The notes beneath the pieces were generated by a model. The model saw only the letters and a list, made by a program, of their open reading frames with translations, was not told the DNA's origin and made no database searches. DNA of 64,000 nucleotides from positions 372,001-436,000 of the forward strand of contig NZ_BSNM01000003.1 in assembly GCF_030159995.1 (NCBI RefSeq), given 5' to 3'. This DNA comes from Litoribrevibacter albus (GTDB lineage: Bacteria > Pseudomonadota > Gammaproteobacteria > Pseudomonadales > Litoribrevibacteraceae). The position numbers were made by a program, and so were the translations under genes. Each line of letters starts with the position of its first letter. Positions within the stretch are counted from its first letter, which is position 1. Of the stretch, positions 42,975 through 52,271 are shown in pieces.

Positions 42975-44132
42975 TCACATTAGATCTTCCGCATAATCGT
43001 ATAAGTGCCGTATAAGCGGGTTATTTACATCGAGCAGCTCGGGAAAGCTTCCGTTCGGAATGATTCCTATGTCATAGATCTGGTCTACGTCGTCCTCAAA
43101 TTTGATGTAGGCGATGACACTGTCGTCATTCAGATTGATTAGCCAAACACCACTGACCGTTTCAATTCCTTCCTGACGAAGGGGCATGTCTTTGTTAGAG
43201 TCACTGTCCCTGACGCGGGAGAGGCCCACGAGCATGATGTCGTCCAGAAATGTCATACCTCTGAGAAAGCCTGGTAGTTGGATCATCTGTGTTTTGGCAC
43301 CACTTTCAGGATCAACACGCCAGACAAGGCCACGCCCTGATTCGCAGACATAGATTTTGCCCTCGTGATAGCGAGGTGAATGGGGCATTATCATGCCGTC
43401 GACCAATATCTTGCTGGTTTGGACATCAATCAGCGTACCATCATCAAATTGTTGTTCCTCCGCCCAAGAGTCCCGACGGTTTTCTTTGTTGAAGGTTGTC
43501 ACATAGCGTGGTTTTCCATCTCGCATTGCCATTCCGTTCAGGTGACATCGATCTTCCGGTACCAGTTCACTAATGAAAGGAGGTTTCCAGCGAGCGATGA
43601 AACTACTATCCGGGGCGAGAGTGGCAAGGCAGGAAAAGGTGGAGTTGACTACCCACAGACCTTCATCGCCCCAGGCAATGTCATGAATGTTGATCATGCC
43701 GGTCGTGATTGCTGCGCGATGAAGATAAAGCGCATTGGCTTTTTTCACCTGGTTGATTGTCTTCCGCCGCTCATTCAAAAAAGCCTCCATAGCCTTCTCA
43801 TCTTTTTCAAGAATTTTTTTGGTGAGCTCCTGTTCGTTATCCAGATAGCCGGAGCGAACCTGATCGAGAAGGCCATCACAGCGTTGGAAATCAATGACCT
43901 GAGTAGCCGTGCCCAAGGTAAGGTGGTGCTGGTCTGCATATACTCCCATTGGTCGAGGGAATTCTTTGGAACACGTGGTGACAGTGTCACCGTCACTGCG
44001 GATAAGGATTAACTGTCCTGCTTGGTAGCTGGTGATAACCAGAGATATGTTGAGTACTTTTAAAATCTGGGGAAGGTTATCACTGTATACCGAGCGCAGA
44101 TCAAACTGATCCTCTGATGTTTGTTGAGTCAT
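42975..44132 (-). CDS. TIGR03032-family protein
   Basis: 385 residues. Signature stretches of the TIGR03032 family are present: LVITSYQAGQLILI, FPRPMGVY, HDIAWGDEGLWVVNSTFSCLATL, CHLNGMAMRDGKPRYVTTF, DGMIMPHSPRYHEGKIYVCESGRGLVWRVD, and LPGFLRGMTF. The pattern suggests a beta-propeller without signal peptide. The function is unknown; from memory it often sits near tetratricopeptide, sulfotransferase and collar genes. Its start overlaps the DsbC-like gene by four bases (ATGA). A decayed copy of its 3' end remains upstream of the giant surface-protein gene. Confidence 0.85.
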   Translation of the reverse strand: MTQQTSEDQFDLRSVYSDNLPQILKVLNISLVITSYQAGQLILIRSDGDTVTTCSKEFPRPMGVYADQHHLTLGTATQVIDFQRCDGLLDQVRSGYLDNEQELTKKILEKDEKAMEAFLNERRKTINQVKKANALYLHRAAITTGMINIHDIAWGDEGLWVVNSTFSCLATLAPDSSFIARWKPPFISELVPEDRCHLNGMAMRDGKPRYVTTFNKENRRDSWAEEQQFDDGTLIDVQTSKILVDGMIMPHSPRYHEGKIYVCESGRGLVWRVDPESGAKTQMIQLPGFLRGMTFLDDIMLVGLSRVRDSDSNKDMPLRQEGIETVSGVWLINLNDDSVIAYIKFEDDVDQIYDIGIIPNGSFPELLDVNNPLIRHLYDYAEDLM

Positions 44133-44965
44133 TTTTCAGCGACACTCCGTTCCTTGCTATTCAATGTCTTGCTATTAAATGTGTTGCTATTGGACGTTTT
44201 GTCATTCTCCGGCGTATCTTTCCATAGCATGGCCAACAGTTGTTTATAGGTATATCGATTTCCTTCTTTATCAAAAATCGTTGGTGTTCCCCTGACACTC
44301 AGTTCTTTGGCAATTTCAGTGACTTGAGCGTTCTGAGAGTCAAAGGTGCGACGTTCGCTCTCTTCAAACGTTTTGTGCTGATATTCCTTATCCTTGTTCA
44401 GCATTATGCGACGCATAACATCCAGACGTTGCGACCGATTTTGGGCAAGTACAAAGTAACTTTTGTCTATTCCACTTTCAGTTTGTTGAAGTGGATACAG
44501 GAAGTAGTGAAGAGAGACTGTTTCTGGGAGAGAGCGCTTGATCAGTTCTGCTTCCAATTTGGTACACCAGGCACATTCAATATCGGTAAAGATATAATAG
44601 GCTTCGCTTCCGTCGCCCTGCGAGAAAGACGCTTGATCTGTGTAAGTCGTTAAGGGTTTTCGAACATACACACCTTTTCCCGACTGGTTATCGATCACTT
44701 TGCCCAGAAAGGTATAACGCAGATCGCTACTCACAGAAAAGCTGACTGGTACCATCTTTCCTCGCTGATTCAGACGCAGTCCGTTAACCAGATATAGCCC
44801 TTCGACTTCTTGATATTCAGTAATCTGGATATCATTTTCCCGAATGCTTGGCAGCGCTTTGAAGGTTTCCACCGTCACCGCACCTTCTGCAAAAGCGATT
44901 TGTCCCCCCAGGCAATGCCACAGCAAACATACCCAAGAAGCCAAAAATCTATACCTCATTTCCAT
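44129..44965 (-). CDS. DsbC-like thiol-disulfide oxidoreductase, exported
   Basis: 278 residues with an N-terminal hydrophobic signal (LASWVCLLWHCLGGQIAFA). Residues 30-110 resemble the DsbC dimerisation domain (ITEYQEVEGLYLVNG). The thioredoxin domain has active-site C131-A-W-C134 in FTDIECAWCTKLE and the cis-Pro loop SVRGTPTIF. It probably isomerises or reduces disulfides in the periplasm. The C-terminal tail contains three 15-bp repeats coding S-N-T/S-K-T-L-N-like units. It is located between subtilase and TIGR03032 genes in one operon (27-bp gap before, 4-bp overlap after). Confidence 0.85.
   Translation of the reverse strand: MEMRYRFLASWVCLLWHCLGGQIAFAEGAVTVETFKALPSIRENDIQITEYQEVEGLYLVNGLRLNQRGKMVPVSFSVSSDLRYTFLGKVIDNQSGKGVYVRKPLTTYTDQASFSQGDGSEAYYIFTDIECAWCTKLEAELIKRSLPETVSLHYFLYPLQQTESGIDKSYFVLAQNRSQRLDVMRRIMLNKDKEYQHKTFEESERRTFDSQNAQVTEIAKELSVRGTPTIFDKEGNRYTYKQLLAMLWKDTPENDKTSNSNTFNSKTLNSKERSVAEK
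44153..44197. repeat. Three 15-bp tandem repeats in the tail of the DsbC-like gene
   Basis: Units CTTGCTATTCAATGT (44153-44167), CTTGCTATTAAATGT (44168-44182) and GTTGCTATTGGACGT (44183-44197). Each is in frame and lengthens the hydrophilic C-terminal tail by five residues. Confidence 0.85.
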
Positions 44966-44992
44966 TCTCCAATTCTTTGGCTTTTTATATGA

Positions 44993-46177
44993 CTAATCTT
45001 TCTGAGCGTCTGCTTGAGTGGCAGACAGTGGCCAGATCTCTTTTGAACGAGCAACCAGTGTTTCTTGTAACTCTTTCAGCGTCAGCGTTGGATTGCTGGC
45101 TAACAGTAATGCTGACAAGCCGCTCGCCATCGCCGCAGATGCCGATGTACCGTTAAACCAACCATAACCCTGGTGATAAGTTGTACGAATCTGTCCAGGA
45201 AGATAAAGGTCAACCCTCTCGCCGTAATTACTGTAAGGGGCTATTTTTCCTTTTAGCTGAGAGCCCACCGTAATGACTGTGTTGATCGCTGATTCTTTAC
45301 TGCCGGGTTTGATAGGTTGTCCCTCATTTCCTGCCGCAAAGATAATAATGCTACCGCGACCGTTCCTGCCGTGCTGCGTGAGGTATTGAATAACATCATT
45401 GACCGGTTCCATTAATACTCGGGAATTCCAACTGCAGTTAATGATGTCAGCTCCCGCTAAATTGGCTACGGTGAAAGAAAGGACTGTGTCAGACGTTCGT
45501 GTACTAGCCTGGCGGATTGGTATCAACGTTGCCCTCGGGGCAATACCGTCAATACCTAGTCCGTTATGCTGGGCCACCACAACACCGGCAACCTGTGTGC
45601 CATGCCGGTCTCCGCGTACCTGAGGAGTCGCGCCAAGTTGTTTGAGATCCGCATCGTAACTAAAGCCGACAGTCGCTCCCTTCAAATCCTCATGTTCCAG
45701 ATTAAATCCATCGTCGATCACCGCTACCTTTATTCCTTCCCCTTTATTGGCTCTTAAGGCAGCAGGCAACGTGGCGGTAAAATCAGTCTCCGAAGAATAG
45801 CCATGCAGGGAACGGGGCTGAACGATGTCTGGTTGCGCGTAGAGTATGCCATCTTCTCGGGAAAGCGCTTCTGCGTCCTGACGAGGATTGTCCGATGGCA
45901 TCAGATACAGATTGGCTTCACCTAGCATTGCCAACTGAGTGACCTGACGGTTGAGACGTTCCTGTAGATGTTGTTTTGAGAGAACAGCCTTGATGATAAC
46001 GCCAGGGAGCGCTTCAAACGGGCCACATTGTTGTTGTCCGAAGTTAATAAGACACGTGTCTTCGTCGGCTTGTGCTGAAGGTAGACATTGACAGTAAAGC
46101 AGTACAGACAATATAAAAAAGCAGCATAGATACTGCTTTGTTGGCTTATCCTTTACCAACCGCCTGTCTATCAACAT
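44993..46177 (-). CDS. Secreted S8-family serine peptidase (subtilase)
   Basis: 394 residues with a signal-like segment (LCCFFILSVLLYCQCLPSAQA). A short prodomain region is followed by the catalytic triad in order: D155 in VAVIDDGFN, H192 in DRHGTQVAGVV and S345 in NGTSASAAMASGL. The oxyanion Asn is N284 in AAGNEG. It should cleave proteins in the periplasm or outside and might mature surface proteins. First gene of the subtilase-DsbC-TIGR03032 operon. Its promoter and start codon region is duplicated, in decayed form, at 34940-35030. Cys residues at 42 and 51 could form a disulfide in the prodomain. Confidence 0.92.
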   Translation of the reverse strand: MLIDRRLVKDKPTKQYLCCFFILSVLLYCQCLPSAQADEDTCLINFGQQQCGPFEALPGVIIKAVLSKQHLQERLNRQVTQLAMLGEANLYLMPSDNPRQDAEALSREDGILYAQPDIVQPRSLHGYSSETDFTATLPAALRANKGEGIKVAVIDDGFNLEHEDLKGATVGFSYDADLKQLGATPQVRGDRHGTQVAGVVVAQHNGLGIDGIAPRATLIPIRQASTRTSDTVLSFTVANLAGADIINCSWNSRVLMEPVNDVIQYLTQHGRNGRGSIIIFAAGNEGQPIKPGSKESAINTVITVGSQLKGKIAPYSNYGERVDLYLPGQIRTTYHQGYGWFNGTSASAAMASGLSALLLASNPTLTLKELQETLVARSKEIWPLSATQADAQKD

Positions 46178-46220
46178 CCGTCCTTTATCCTTGTTTGAAT
46201 CCGTCCTTTAGATGCTATTG

Positions 46221-46226
46221 AGTATA
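46221..46226 (-). promoter_or_regulatory. -10 box of the subtilase operon promoter
   Basis: On the minus strand TATACT (46226-46221) lies in AGACTATACTCAA, 44 bases before the subtilase start. An AT-rich TTGAAAATTAAC segment precedes it, without a consensus -35. The same box is preserved in the remnant copy at 35004-35009, which supports it being functional. Confidence 0.5.
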
Positions 46227-46261
46227 GTCTGTTAATTTTCAACAGCGAATGCGAAAAGAAA

Positions 46262-46299
46262 AAAAGCACCTATCTGAATCACTTCAAATAGGTGCTTTT
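46262..46299 (-). terminator. Rho-independent terminator of the PI-PLC gene
   Basis: AAAAGCACCTAT (46262-46273) pairs with ATAGGTGCTTTT (46288-46299). On the minus strand the stem is followed by a run of seven Ts. It lies 37 bases past the stop of the PI-PLC gene and just before the subtilase promoter. Confidence 0.9.
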
Positions 46300-46335
46300 C
46301 GTTCAATAGTCTCTATGTTTTAACGTCAGAGAATC

Positions 46336-48786
46336 TTACTGAATCCAAACCCATTGTTGGGTTTTTCCGCCGTGATAACCCCAGATATGAGCATCACTAC
46401 CACGGTAGCTCCAGGTGTCTCCACCGTCGATGTCCAACGCTTTGCTGGTCGCATGTTTCGGGCGGAAGGAGTTGCTGTTGCCACGATCCCAGCGCTGGTT
46501 GTTACCGGTATGACAGCTCCATAGGTGAACGTCTGAACCATTGCTGGTGCCTGCGCCAGACACGTCTACACATTTAAAGCGAGCGGCTTTGCTGTGAATA
46601 CGGCCCAGGCTGTCCTGATACCATTTTTGGTAGTCGTCACCCTGGCAGCTCCACTGGTGTACGTCGGTGCCGTTAGAGGTTCCTTCGTCTTCAAGATCAA
46701 GACAGTAACCTTTGCCGTTTTTCAGACGCTGATAGTTAAAAGCTTTAACCTGACCTGAGGAGGTTTGTACGTCAAAGTTACCCGATTTACCTGAGCTGTC
46801 TGTCGCTGCAACTAACATGTACATGCCTGCATCAAGGCTTAGGGTGATGCGAGCGTTAGAGCCTTCACCGCCATCATCATCGGCAGCAATTTGTTGGCCG
46901 TTGACGTCAAGCAGGTAAAGATACGCATCCTGAGAAGAACGCAGATCCAACGTAACCGGGCCTGACTGGTCTATGATCAGCTCAACCAGAGGGTTGTTTT
47001 TGCTGCTGATACTACGACCACCAGAGTTGCTCCAGCTGCCTTGAACCAAGGTGCCTGCGGCTGGTTCTTCTTCCGGAATCCAGCGGTCATAAGTAGCCGG
47101 CGTCCACCAGTACCACATTTGGGTTTTACCGCCGTGGTAAGTCCAAAGGTGGCTGTTGCTGCCATCGTTACTGTTGTCACCACCGCTGATGTCCATGGCA
47201 CGGTTTGTTGCGTGAGCAGGGCGCAAAGAGTTGTTGGTGCTGCGAAGCCATTGCTGGTTAGCGCCACTGTCGCAGTCAGCAAGAATGATGTCGGTACCTT
47301 CGCCGGTGCCTGAGTTTTCTGCTTCAACACAACGGCTAGGGTAGAGCTTGCTGTGAAGACGACCAGAATCGTCTTGATACCAAAGTTGACTATCAATATC
47401 CGCAGGATCGGTATGGCAGCTCCATTGGTGTACTGGTGTACCCACTGAAGTGCTACGGCCTTCTAGATCCAAACATTTGCCTTTACCGTTACGAAGTTGG
47501 CGATACACCACTTGTGAACTTTCGGTTGGCAGGTTAATCGCAGGCGCGTCACCCTGAACCCATTTGCCTTCGGTTGCCTGGTCTGTGTAGTTGATCCAGG
47601 CTGATTGATTGCCTTTGGCTTGTTTCAGTAGATAGTTCTGATAGCCGTTCTTCGGTAAACCATAGCTGCCATTGAACTCTGAGGAACACACGTTGAAACC
47701 TTCAGCCCACGGGCCAGAAGCCGATGAAACTTGCCATTGACCAGCAGAGTCCAGACACACATACGGACGTGTTTGATCACAGCTCAGGTCGTTGAAACGC
47801 CCATTACCATTGTGCTCTGCACAGTCTTCATTACCAACGTTGTTTGGTTCGTTGGTGTTCCAGCTCCAAATCGCAGCGCCGTGACGGGCGTCATCATGAT
47901 CCAGTTGATCCAAGCCCACAACGCCAACCGCACAGTCGGTTAGTGTCTTCATGTAGTTGGCATCAACGGCTTTTGGCGGATCACCAAACCAATCGCTCAG
48001 TGTTGTTGAATCTTCAAATACACGGGTAAAGGTTGAGCTTAATAAGTCCGGGTTGAAGCGATCGTTTTGACAATCAGGTGCAGGGGAAAGCTCACTGTTG
48101 TTGGTTGTAAACAAGTGGCCGAATGCATAGTTGGCCCAAGAGGTTCCTTCAGAACCAGAGCAACTGCCATCGCCATAGATCACGATTTGTTTTCCTGCAT
48201 TGAGGATGTCAGCCTTGCTAACATTCATCGGGAAACTCTCGCCACATTGGCTTGGCTGATAAATTTTATCCGCGAAGTATTTATCCAGAATGGTAGACAT
48301 TTCAGCGAAGTGGTTGTCCATGTGATCTTCGATGTATAGGAAGACTACCTGATCTTTGTGCGCCGGATTGCGAATCCAGGTGTTAACTTCACCGATGCGC
48401 TCTTCGGTACGGCCATCAAATTCACTACAGCCGGTGTGGTCGTCAGTACCGTGACATGCAATCAGTTCACTGCTGAACCAGTGGGTATCCAATTCCAATA
48501 AGCGCACGCCCATATCCAATTGCTCTGTCAGGGAATGGATGTGGTTTGGATCGTAGTAACTGCCCAGATTGGAGTAATGATCTGAGTTGTAGGAATTGTG
48601 AGTCATCAGCATTGTAGCTTCAGACATCGGTGTGTGTTTATCGATTTCAGCTTGCAGCGTAAGTGCTTTGTATTGCCAGCTGTTGAGATACGTTTCGATT
48701 GCAGCATCTGCCATCGCGAAGGAACTGCAAAGTGTCCCTAGGGAAATCAAGGCAAGCGATTTCTTTGAACGGGTCAATTTCGACAT
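46336..48786 (-). CDS. Secreted PI-PLC X-domain phospholipase with C-type-lectin-like, ricin and PPC domains
   Basis: 816 residues with signal peptide (SLALISLGTLCSSFAMADA). The N-terminal PI-PLC X domain shows catalytic His63 in LMTHNSYNSD and His112 in ELIACHGTDD, with RLLELDTHW between. It cleaves phosphoinositides or related lipids. Near 320-350 a C-type-lectin-like segment is visible (AIWSWNTNEPNN, EDCAEHNG, FNDLSCDQTRPYVCLD). Then ricin B-lectin 1 (about 430-555), a prepeptidase C-terminal (PPC) domain (about 585-660) and ricin B-lectin 2 (about 675-816, with QxW motifs). The domain set implies binding to glycans on host or prey cells before lipid cleavage. Monocistronic; terminator behind. 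Confidence 0.88.
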   Translation of the reverse strand: MSKLTRSKKSLALISLGTLCSSFAMADAAIETYLNSWQYKALTLQAEIDKHTPMSEATMLMTHNSYNSDHYSNLGSYYDPNHIHSLTEQLDMGVRLLELDTHWFSSELIACHGTDDHTGCSEFDGRTEERIGEVNTWIRNPAHKDQVVFLYIEDHMDNHFAEMSTILDKYFADKIYQPSQCGESFPMNVSKADILNAGKQIVIYGDGSCSGSEGTSWANYAFGHLFTTNNSELSPAPDCQNDRFNPDLLSSTFTRVFEDSTTLSDWFGDPPKAVDANYMKTLTDCAVGVVGLDQLDHDDARHGAAIWSWNTNEPNNVGNEDCAEHNGNGRFNDLSCDQTRPYVCLDSAGQWQVSSASGPWAEGFNVCSSEFNGSYGLPKNGYQNYLLKQAKGNQSAWINYTDQATEGKWVQGDAPAINLPTESSQVVYRQLRNGKGKCLDLEGRSTSVGTPVHQWSCHTDPADIDSQLWYQDDSGRLHSKLYPSRCVEAENSGTGEGTDIILADCDSGANQQWLRSTNNSLRPAHATNRAMDISGGDNSNDGSNSHLWTYHGGKTQMWYWWTPATYDRWIPEEEPAAGTLVQGSWSNSGGRSISSKNNPLVELIIDQSGPVTLDLRSSQDAYLYLLDVNGQQIAADDDGGEGSNARITLSLDAGMYMLVAATDSSGKSGNFDVQTSSGQVKAFNYQRLKNGKGYCLDLEDEGTSNGTDVHQWSCQGDDYQKWYQDSLGRIHSKAARFKCVDVSGAGTSNGSDVHLWSCHTGNNQRWDRGNSNSFRPKHATSKALDIDGGDTWSYRGSDAHIWGYHGGKTQQWVWIQ

Positions 48787-48952
48787 AGTGTTGTCCTGTT
48801 ATTTTTATAATTATTCTACTGAGAGCCTTTGGCGGCTTAGTATCTAGCCCTAAATGGCCTGAACCGTAATGGTTACATGAAATCGATGACACGAGAGTGG
48901 CAAATATGGCCATTTGTGAGCTCTTTCCGCACGACTTTTTAGAAAGGTCCGA

Positions 48953-49144
48953 TTATGACTGGGATCGGGGCAAAGGGGGCATGCTCTGTTGTTTATCCTT
49001 TTCTCTTTCTTCCTTCTGCGCTTGGGCCTTATTGGCGGTTTCTGTAAATCGCTTCATGGCTTCAACACTCAGAGTTGGCAATTCATCCTGATTGAAACGC
49101 TGAGAGGAGAAAGGACTTCGATGGTGTTTGGGTATGCTGCACAT
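48953..49144 (-). CDS. Small hydrophilic hypothetical protein
   Basis: About 63 residues from ATG 49144 (MCSIPKHHRSPF); ATG 49156 would add four. GTGAGG lies upstream. The centre LPTLSVEAMKRFTETANKAQAQKEEREKDK is a charged helix, and the end is Pro/Ser-rich. The composition looks like a real small protein rather than a shadow, as no gene lies opposite, but I know no family. It is between the PI-PLC gene (downstream) and the sensor kinase gene. Confidence 0.4.
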   Translation of the reverse strand: MCSIPKHHRSPFSSQRFNQDELPTLSVEAMKRFTETANKAQAQKEEREKDKQQSMPPLPRSQS

Positions 49145-49271
49145 GACGAGCCTCACGAGAGCTTATAAAACATGAATCACACAGAGATTGGGCTGTTTAT
49201 AGAGAGATAACTCCCAGTCTAAGTTTCGGTGGTATACATATTGGACAGGTCAGACGGTTGATCGTTCGGCG

Positions 49272-50948
49272 TTATATCTCGGGGCCTGATACTTCAGTGG
49301 CGTTCGATACTTTCTGTTTATAGCTGCCCATTTCTGATTTGGATAGGGATTTAGGCAGTGTGACTTCGAAGCATGTCCCGCCATATTTGGAGTCTATACA
49401 GCGGATGCTGCCAGAGAGTGCCTGGGTGACCAGGTTGTAAACGATGTTTAACCCTAATCCAAGACCACCTTTGTTTCGCTTGGTGGTGTAGAAAGGTTCA
49501 AAGATTCTTGATTGTTCGTCGTGCTTGATCCCAATGCCATCATCGCTGACAGTGAGAATGATGGAATGTTGGTCTTCACCAAGACGAGCTTTGAGATAAA
49601 TATTCCCTGCCTGATCCTGGCTAAAGGCGTGGAGCGAGGCATTCTCAAGTAAAGATTGCAGTACTTTCATCAGGGAGCTTTCAAAAGTTTCTATGACCAG
49701 ATTAGCCGGACATTCAATGTGCATTGTCAGCCCGCCGCGTAAGTTACTACCTGCCCACTTATTGATGTCCATAAAGCATTCTTGCAAGGTCACTTTCACA
49801 ATACTTTCGATAACATCTTCTTTGACCGAAAGTTCTTTGAAGGTATTGATCATGGCGCTGATGCGATCAATATTATCTTCACTCATTTCAGACAGGGATT
49901 GAATACTGCCTAAATGCGTTTGTAGATTCTCTTTGGTGAGTTGCTGGTTATCAATGGCTGACTGGATTTGAGCAACGAAATCGGAAATGGCGCTGACCGA
50001 GGTTTTACACACGCCCAATGGTGTATTCAGTTCGTGAGCGAGCCCAACCACCATGCCTCCGGTGGCAAGCATTTTCTCTTTGACGATTAATTCTTTTTGA
50101 GTGTTCTGAAGTTGTTCGATCATTGCGTTTACGTTGGAGAGCGCGATAGAAAGCTCATTGTTGGAACGTTGTAATTCCGCCGTTCGTTCCGTTACTTTGG
50201 TTTCCAGCGCTTTGTTCAGGGCGGCCAGTTGTGAACGCTCCGAGATCAGTTCTACTTCAATCTGTTTCCGGTTTTCAAACTCCATCTTCAGATTAGCTTT
50301 CATTTTATTCAGGGCTGTAGTCACGGCTTCGAGTTCATCTTCCCGGTGAGTGCGGTGAAGTTCAAAGGGTTCGCTGTCGAGGGAGTCAAAGGAAAGGTTT
50401 CTGGTGTAACTTGCCAAGGTAATCAGGTGTCGGGTAATCAACCTGTGTACCAGGATCATGATCAGAATGGACACCATAAAGGTGTTAAAAAACTGAATCA
50501 TCAGAATGTTGAAGGCTTTTTCGAGAATACGCTGGTAGACGTAGTTGTAATCAACTTGCACAAAAAGTGTGCCCAGCTCCTTCTGCTTATAAAGTAGGGG
50601 ATAATCGATTAATTCAGAATAATCGTGACGCTTGGGGTTGCCTTTGGACACCCGTTCCCCGCCATTGAGCACCACATACGCATAGTTAATTTCTGGATAA
50701 TTGAGTAAGCCTTTGAGTTTCAGTTCGACCTTGGGCCAGTCAAACTCCCATAGATCAAGGGTTAACTCTTTTAAGTCAACTTCCTGGATTCTGGCTTGGT
50801 GTTCACGAATTGCTTTGAGATCTTTTTGGTAATCAATATAGAGCAGAAAACACGATGTAATCAGCGTAATACAGGTACTAATAACTAAAACAATAAGCAA
50901 CAGCCGGATGCTTAATTTCGAAGGGAGAAAGCGTTTAATGTTCTGCAA
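49272..50948 (-). CDS. Membrane sensor histidine kinase, AHELNTPLG type
   Basis: 558 residues. Membrane segments at about 15-38 and 148-169 enclose a periplasmic sensor domain of about 110 residues (LTLDLWEFDWPKVELKLKGLL, YPEINYAYVVLNGG). A HAMP-like stretch and a long coiled coil (220-290) follow. The phospho-acceptor is H305 in GGMVVGLAHELNTPLGV, a variant of the H-box found in sensors of the C4-dicarboxylate/two-component class. The ATP-binding part has NASLHAFSQD, VSDDGIGI and GLGLGLNIVYNL. No regulator gene is adjacent. It is divergent from an AraC-type gene. The signal sensed is unknown. Confidence 0.9.
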   Translation of the reverse strand: MQNIKRFLPSKLSIRLLLIVLVISTCITLITSCFLLYIDYQKDLKAIREHQARIQEVDLKELTLDLWEFDWPKVELKLKGLLNYPEINYAYVVLNGGERVSKGNPKRHDYSELIDYPLLYKQKELGTLFVQVDYNYVYQRILEKAFNILMIQFFNTFMVSILIMILVHRLITRHLITLASYTRNLSFDSLDSEPFELHRTHREDELEAVTTALNKMKANLKMEFENRKQIEVELISERSQLAALNKALETKVTERTAELQRSNNELSIALSNVNAMIEQLQNTQKELIVKEKMLATGGMVVGLAHELNTPLGVCKTSVSAISDFVAQIQSAIDNQQLTKENLQTHLGSIQSLSEMSEDNIDRISAMINTFKELSVKEDVIESIVKVTLQECFMDINKWAGSNLRGGLTMHIECPANLVIETFESSLMKVLQSLLENASLHAFSQDQAGNIYLKARLGEDQHSIILTVSDDGIGIKHDEQSRIFEPFYTTKRNKGGLGLGLNIVYNLVTQALSGSIRCIDSKYGGTCFEVTLPKSLSKSEMGSYKQKVSNATEVSGPEI

Positions 50949-51148
50949 ACTTTTAAGCTCCTTGTACTTAGACCAACAAACGCCTGTTGTTTAAGTTTTC
51001 CTTTAGATAATTAGTTGCTGAAAGGTGTTATATTTCTGAAAGTGTAGATGAAGAATTACAATTTAGCTCAAAAAATATATGTAGCTTGTTTGTTTAATAC
51101 GAGTTTTTAAGTTGTTGGATTGGTTATCTTTTTAGGATTTTGGTGAAT

Positions 51149-52147
51149 ATGCATTACTCGACTCTGGCTTCTTGGTCTTTAGCAATTGTTAAAGCGTTGG
51201 ATAAATCTGGAATCGATGGTATTGAGTTGTTAGCAAAAGCAGGGTTGGATTACGAGGCAATTCAGCTGAATCCGGAAGCCAGAATTCCTATCGAACAGAT
51301 GACACAGGTGTGGCTGTTAGCTGAGGTTGCAACTCAAAATCCTGCATTTGGTTTGACCGTAAGCAGTTGTGTAAACCCCTTACATTTCAGAGCATTAGGT
51401 ATGTTGATGATGACAAGTCACAGCATTGCCGAAACCTTTGAAAAAGTAGTGAAGTACTATTCCTTAATCAGCAATACCGGGCTGGTGGAGTTAGAACACA
51501 CGCCCGATCTTTTAGGCTTTAAGATTCAACCGTTGGAAGGGGTAGTCATCAGCACCTTAGCCATCGATGCGTTTTTTGCCAGTGTGGTGGTGCTTTGTGA
51601 GCAGGTATTGAACAGTCGATCTTTCATCCACTCCGTTGAGCTAATCAAACCGGAACCCAAAAACAAAACGGCTTGGCAGACGTTTTTTCAGTGCTCTGTG
51701 AAGTTTAATGCGGACACCAACTGCCTTTGGATGAAACGGGACATTTTGGAAGCCAGCTCGGCCTTTAGTGATTCCCGAATGGCGGTGTATTCGGAATCCG
51801 TGATTCAGGATTATCTTGAAACGATGAAGCAGGGGGCATGGCGAGATCGTGTGATGCAGGCCATTCATGCCGCTTTCACCCACGGGGAACCGAGTCTCGC
51901 AGACATAGCCGCCCAGCTTGAAGTGAGCGAACGTTCTCTCAGTCGTCGCTTGAAAGAAGAACAGACCAGCTTTCGTGCCCTTTTGAGTGAGAAGCGAAAA
52001 GAGTTGGCGCAGTTCTATCTAAAGAACAGCGAACTTCCAGTCACTGAAATTGCGTATAAACTTGGGTTCAGTGATGTCAGCAATTTTACTCGCGCATGTC
52101 AGGGGTGGTTTGATTGTGCACCCTCGGTTTATCGTAAAACGTCCTGA
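51149..52147 (+). CDS. AraC-family regulator, probable activator of the alkylsulfatase gene
   Basis: About 332 residues from ATG 51149; GTG 51143 is closer to the AGGA at 51134 and may be used. The N-terminal half is the arabinose-binding-like domain of PF12625-type AraC proteins: NPAFGLTVSSCVNPLHFRALGMLMMTSHSI and EKVVKYYSLISNTG. The C-terminal helix-turn-helix pair is SLADIAAQLEVSERSLSRRLKEEQ and VTEIAYKLGFSDVSNFTRACQGWF. Members activate catabolic genes in response to an inducer. The alkylsulfatase gene begins 125 bases downstream on the same strand, making it the likely target. Confidence 0.9.
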   Translation: MHYSTLASWSLAIVKALDKSGIDGIELLAKAGLDYEAIQLNPEARIPIEQMTQVWLLAEVATQNPAFGLTVSSCVNPLHFRALGMLMMTSHSIAETFEKVVKYYSLISNTGLVELEHTPDLLGFKIQPLEGVVISTLAIDAFFASVVVLCEQVLNSRSFIHSVELIKPEPKNKTAWQTFFQCSVKFNADTNCLWMKRDILEASSAFSDSRMAVYSESVIQDYLETMKQGAWRDRVMQAIHAAFTHGEPSLADIAAQLEVSERSLSRRLKEEQTSFRALLSEKRKELAQFYLKNSELPVTEIAYKLGFSDVSNFTRACQGWFDCAPSVYRKTS

Positions 52148-52271
52148 TTTCTTCCAAAACCGCTTATAACATCCTCAAATGACAACTCATTGGCAGGTTA
52201 TGACCAGTGAAGGCTATTGAACTTACATACTATAAGGTGATTAGCAGTAGCTTCAGATAGTGAGGTAAGTT

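Noticed and set aside
43380-44012. 210-codon plus-strand frame opposite the TIGR03032 gene
   Set aside because: The minus strand carries a family-matched protein with overlap-coupled neighbours. The plus frame is a shadow.
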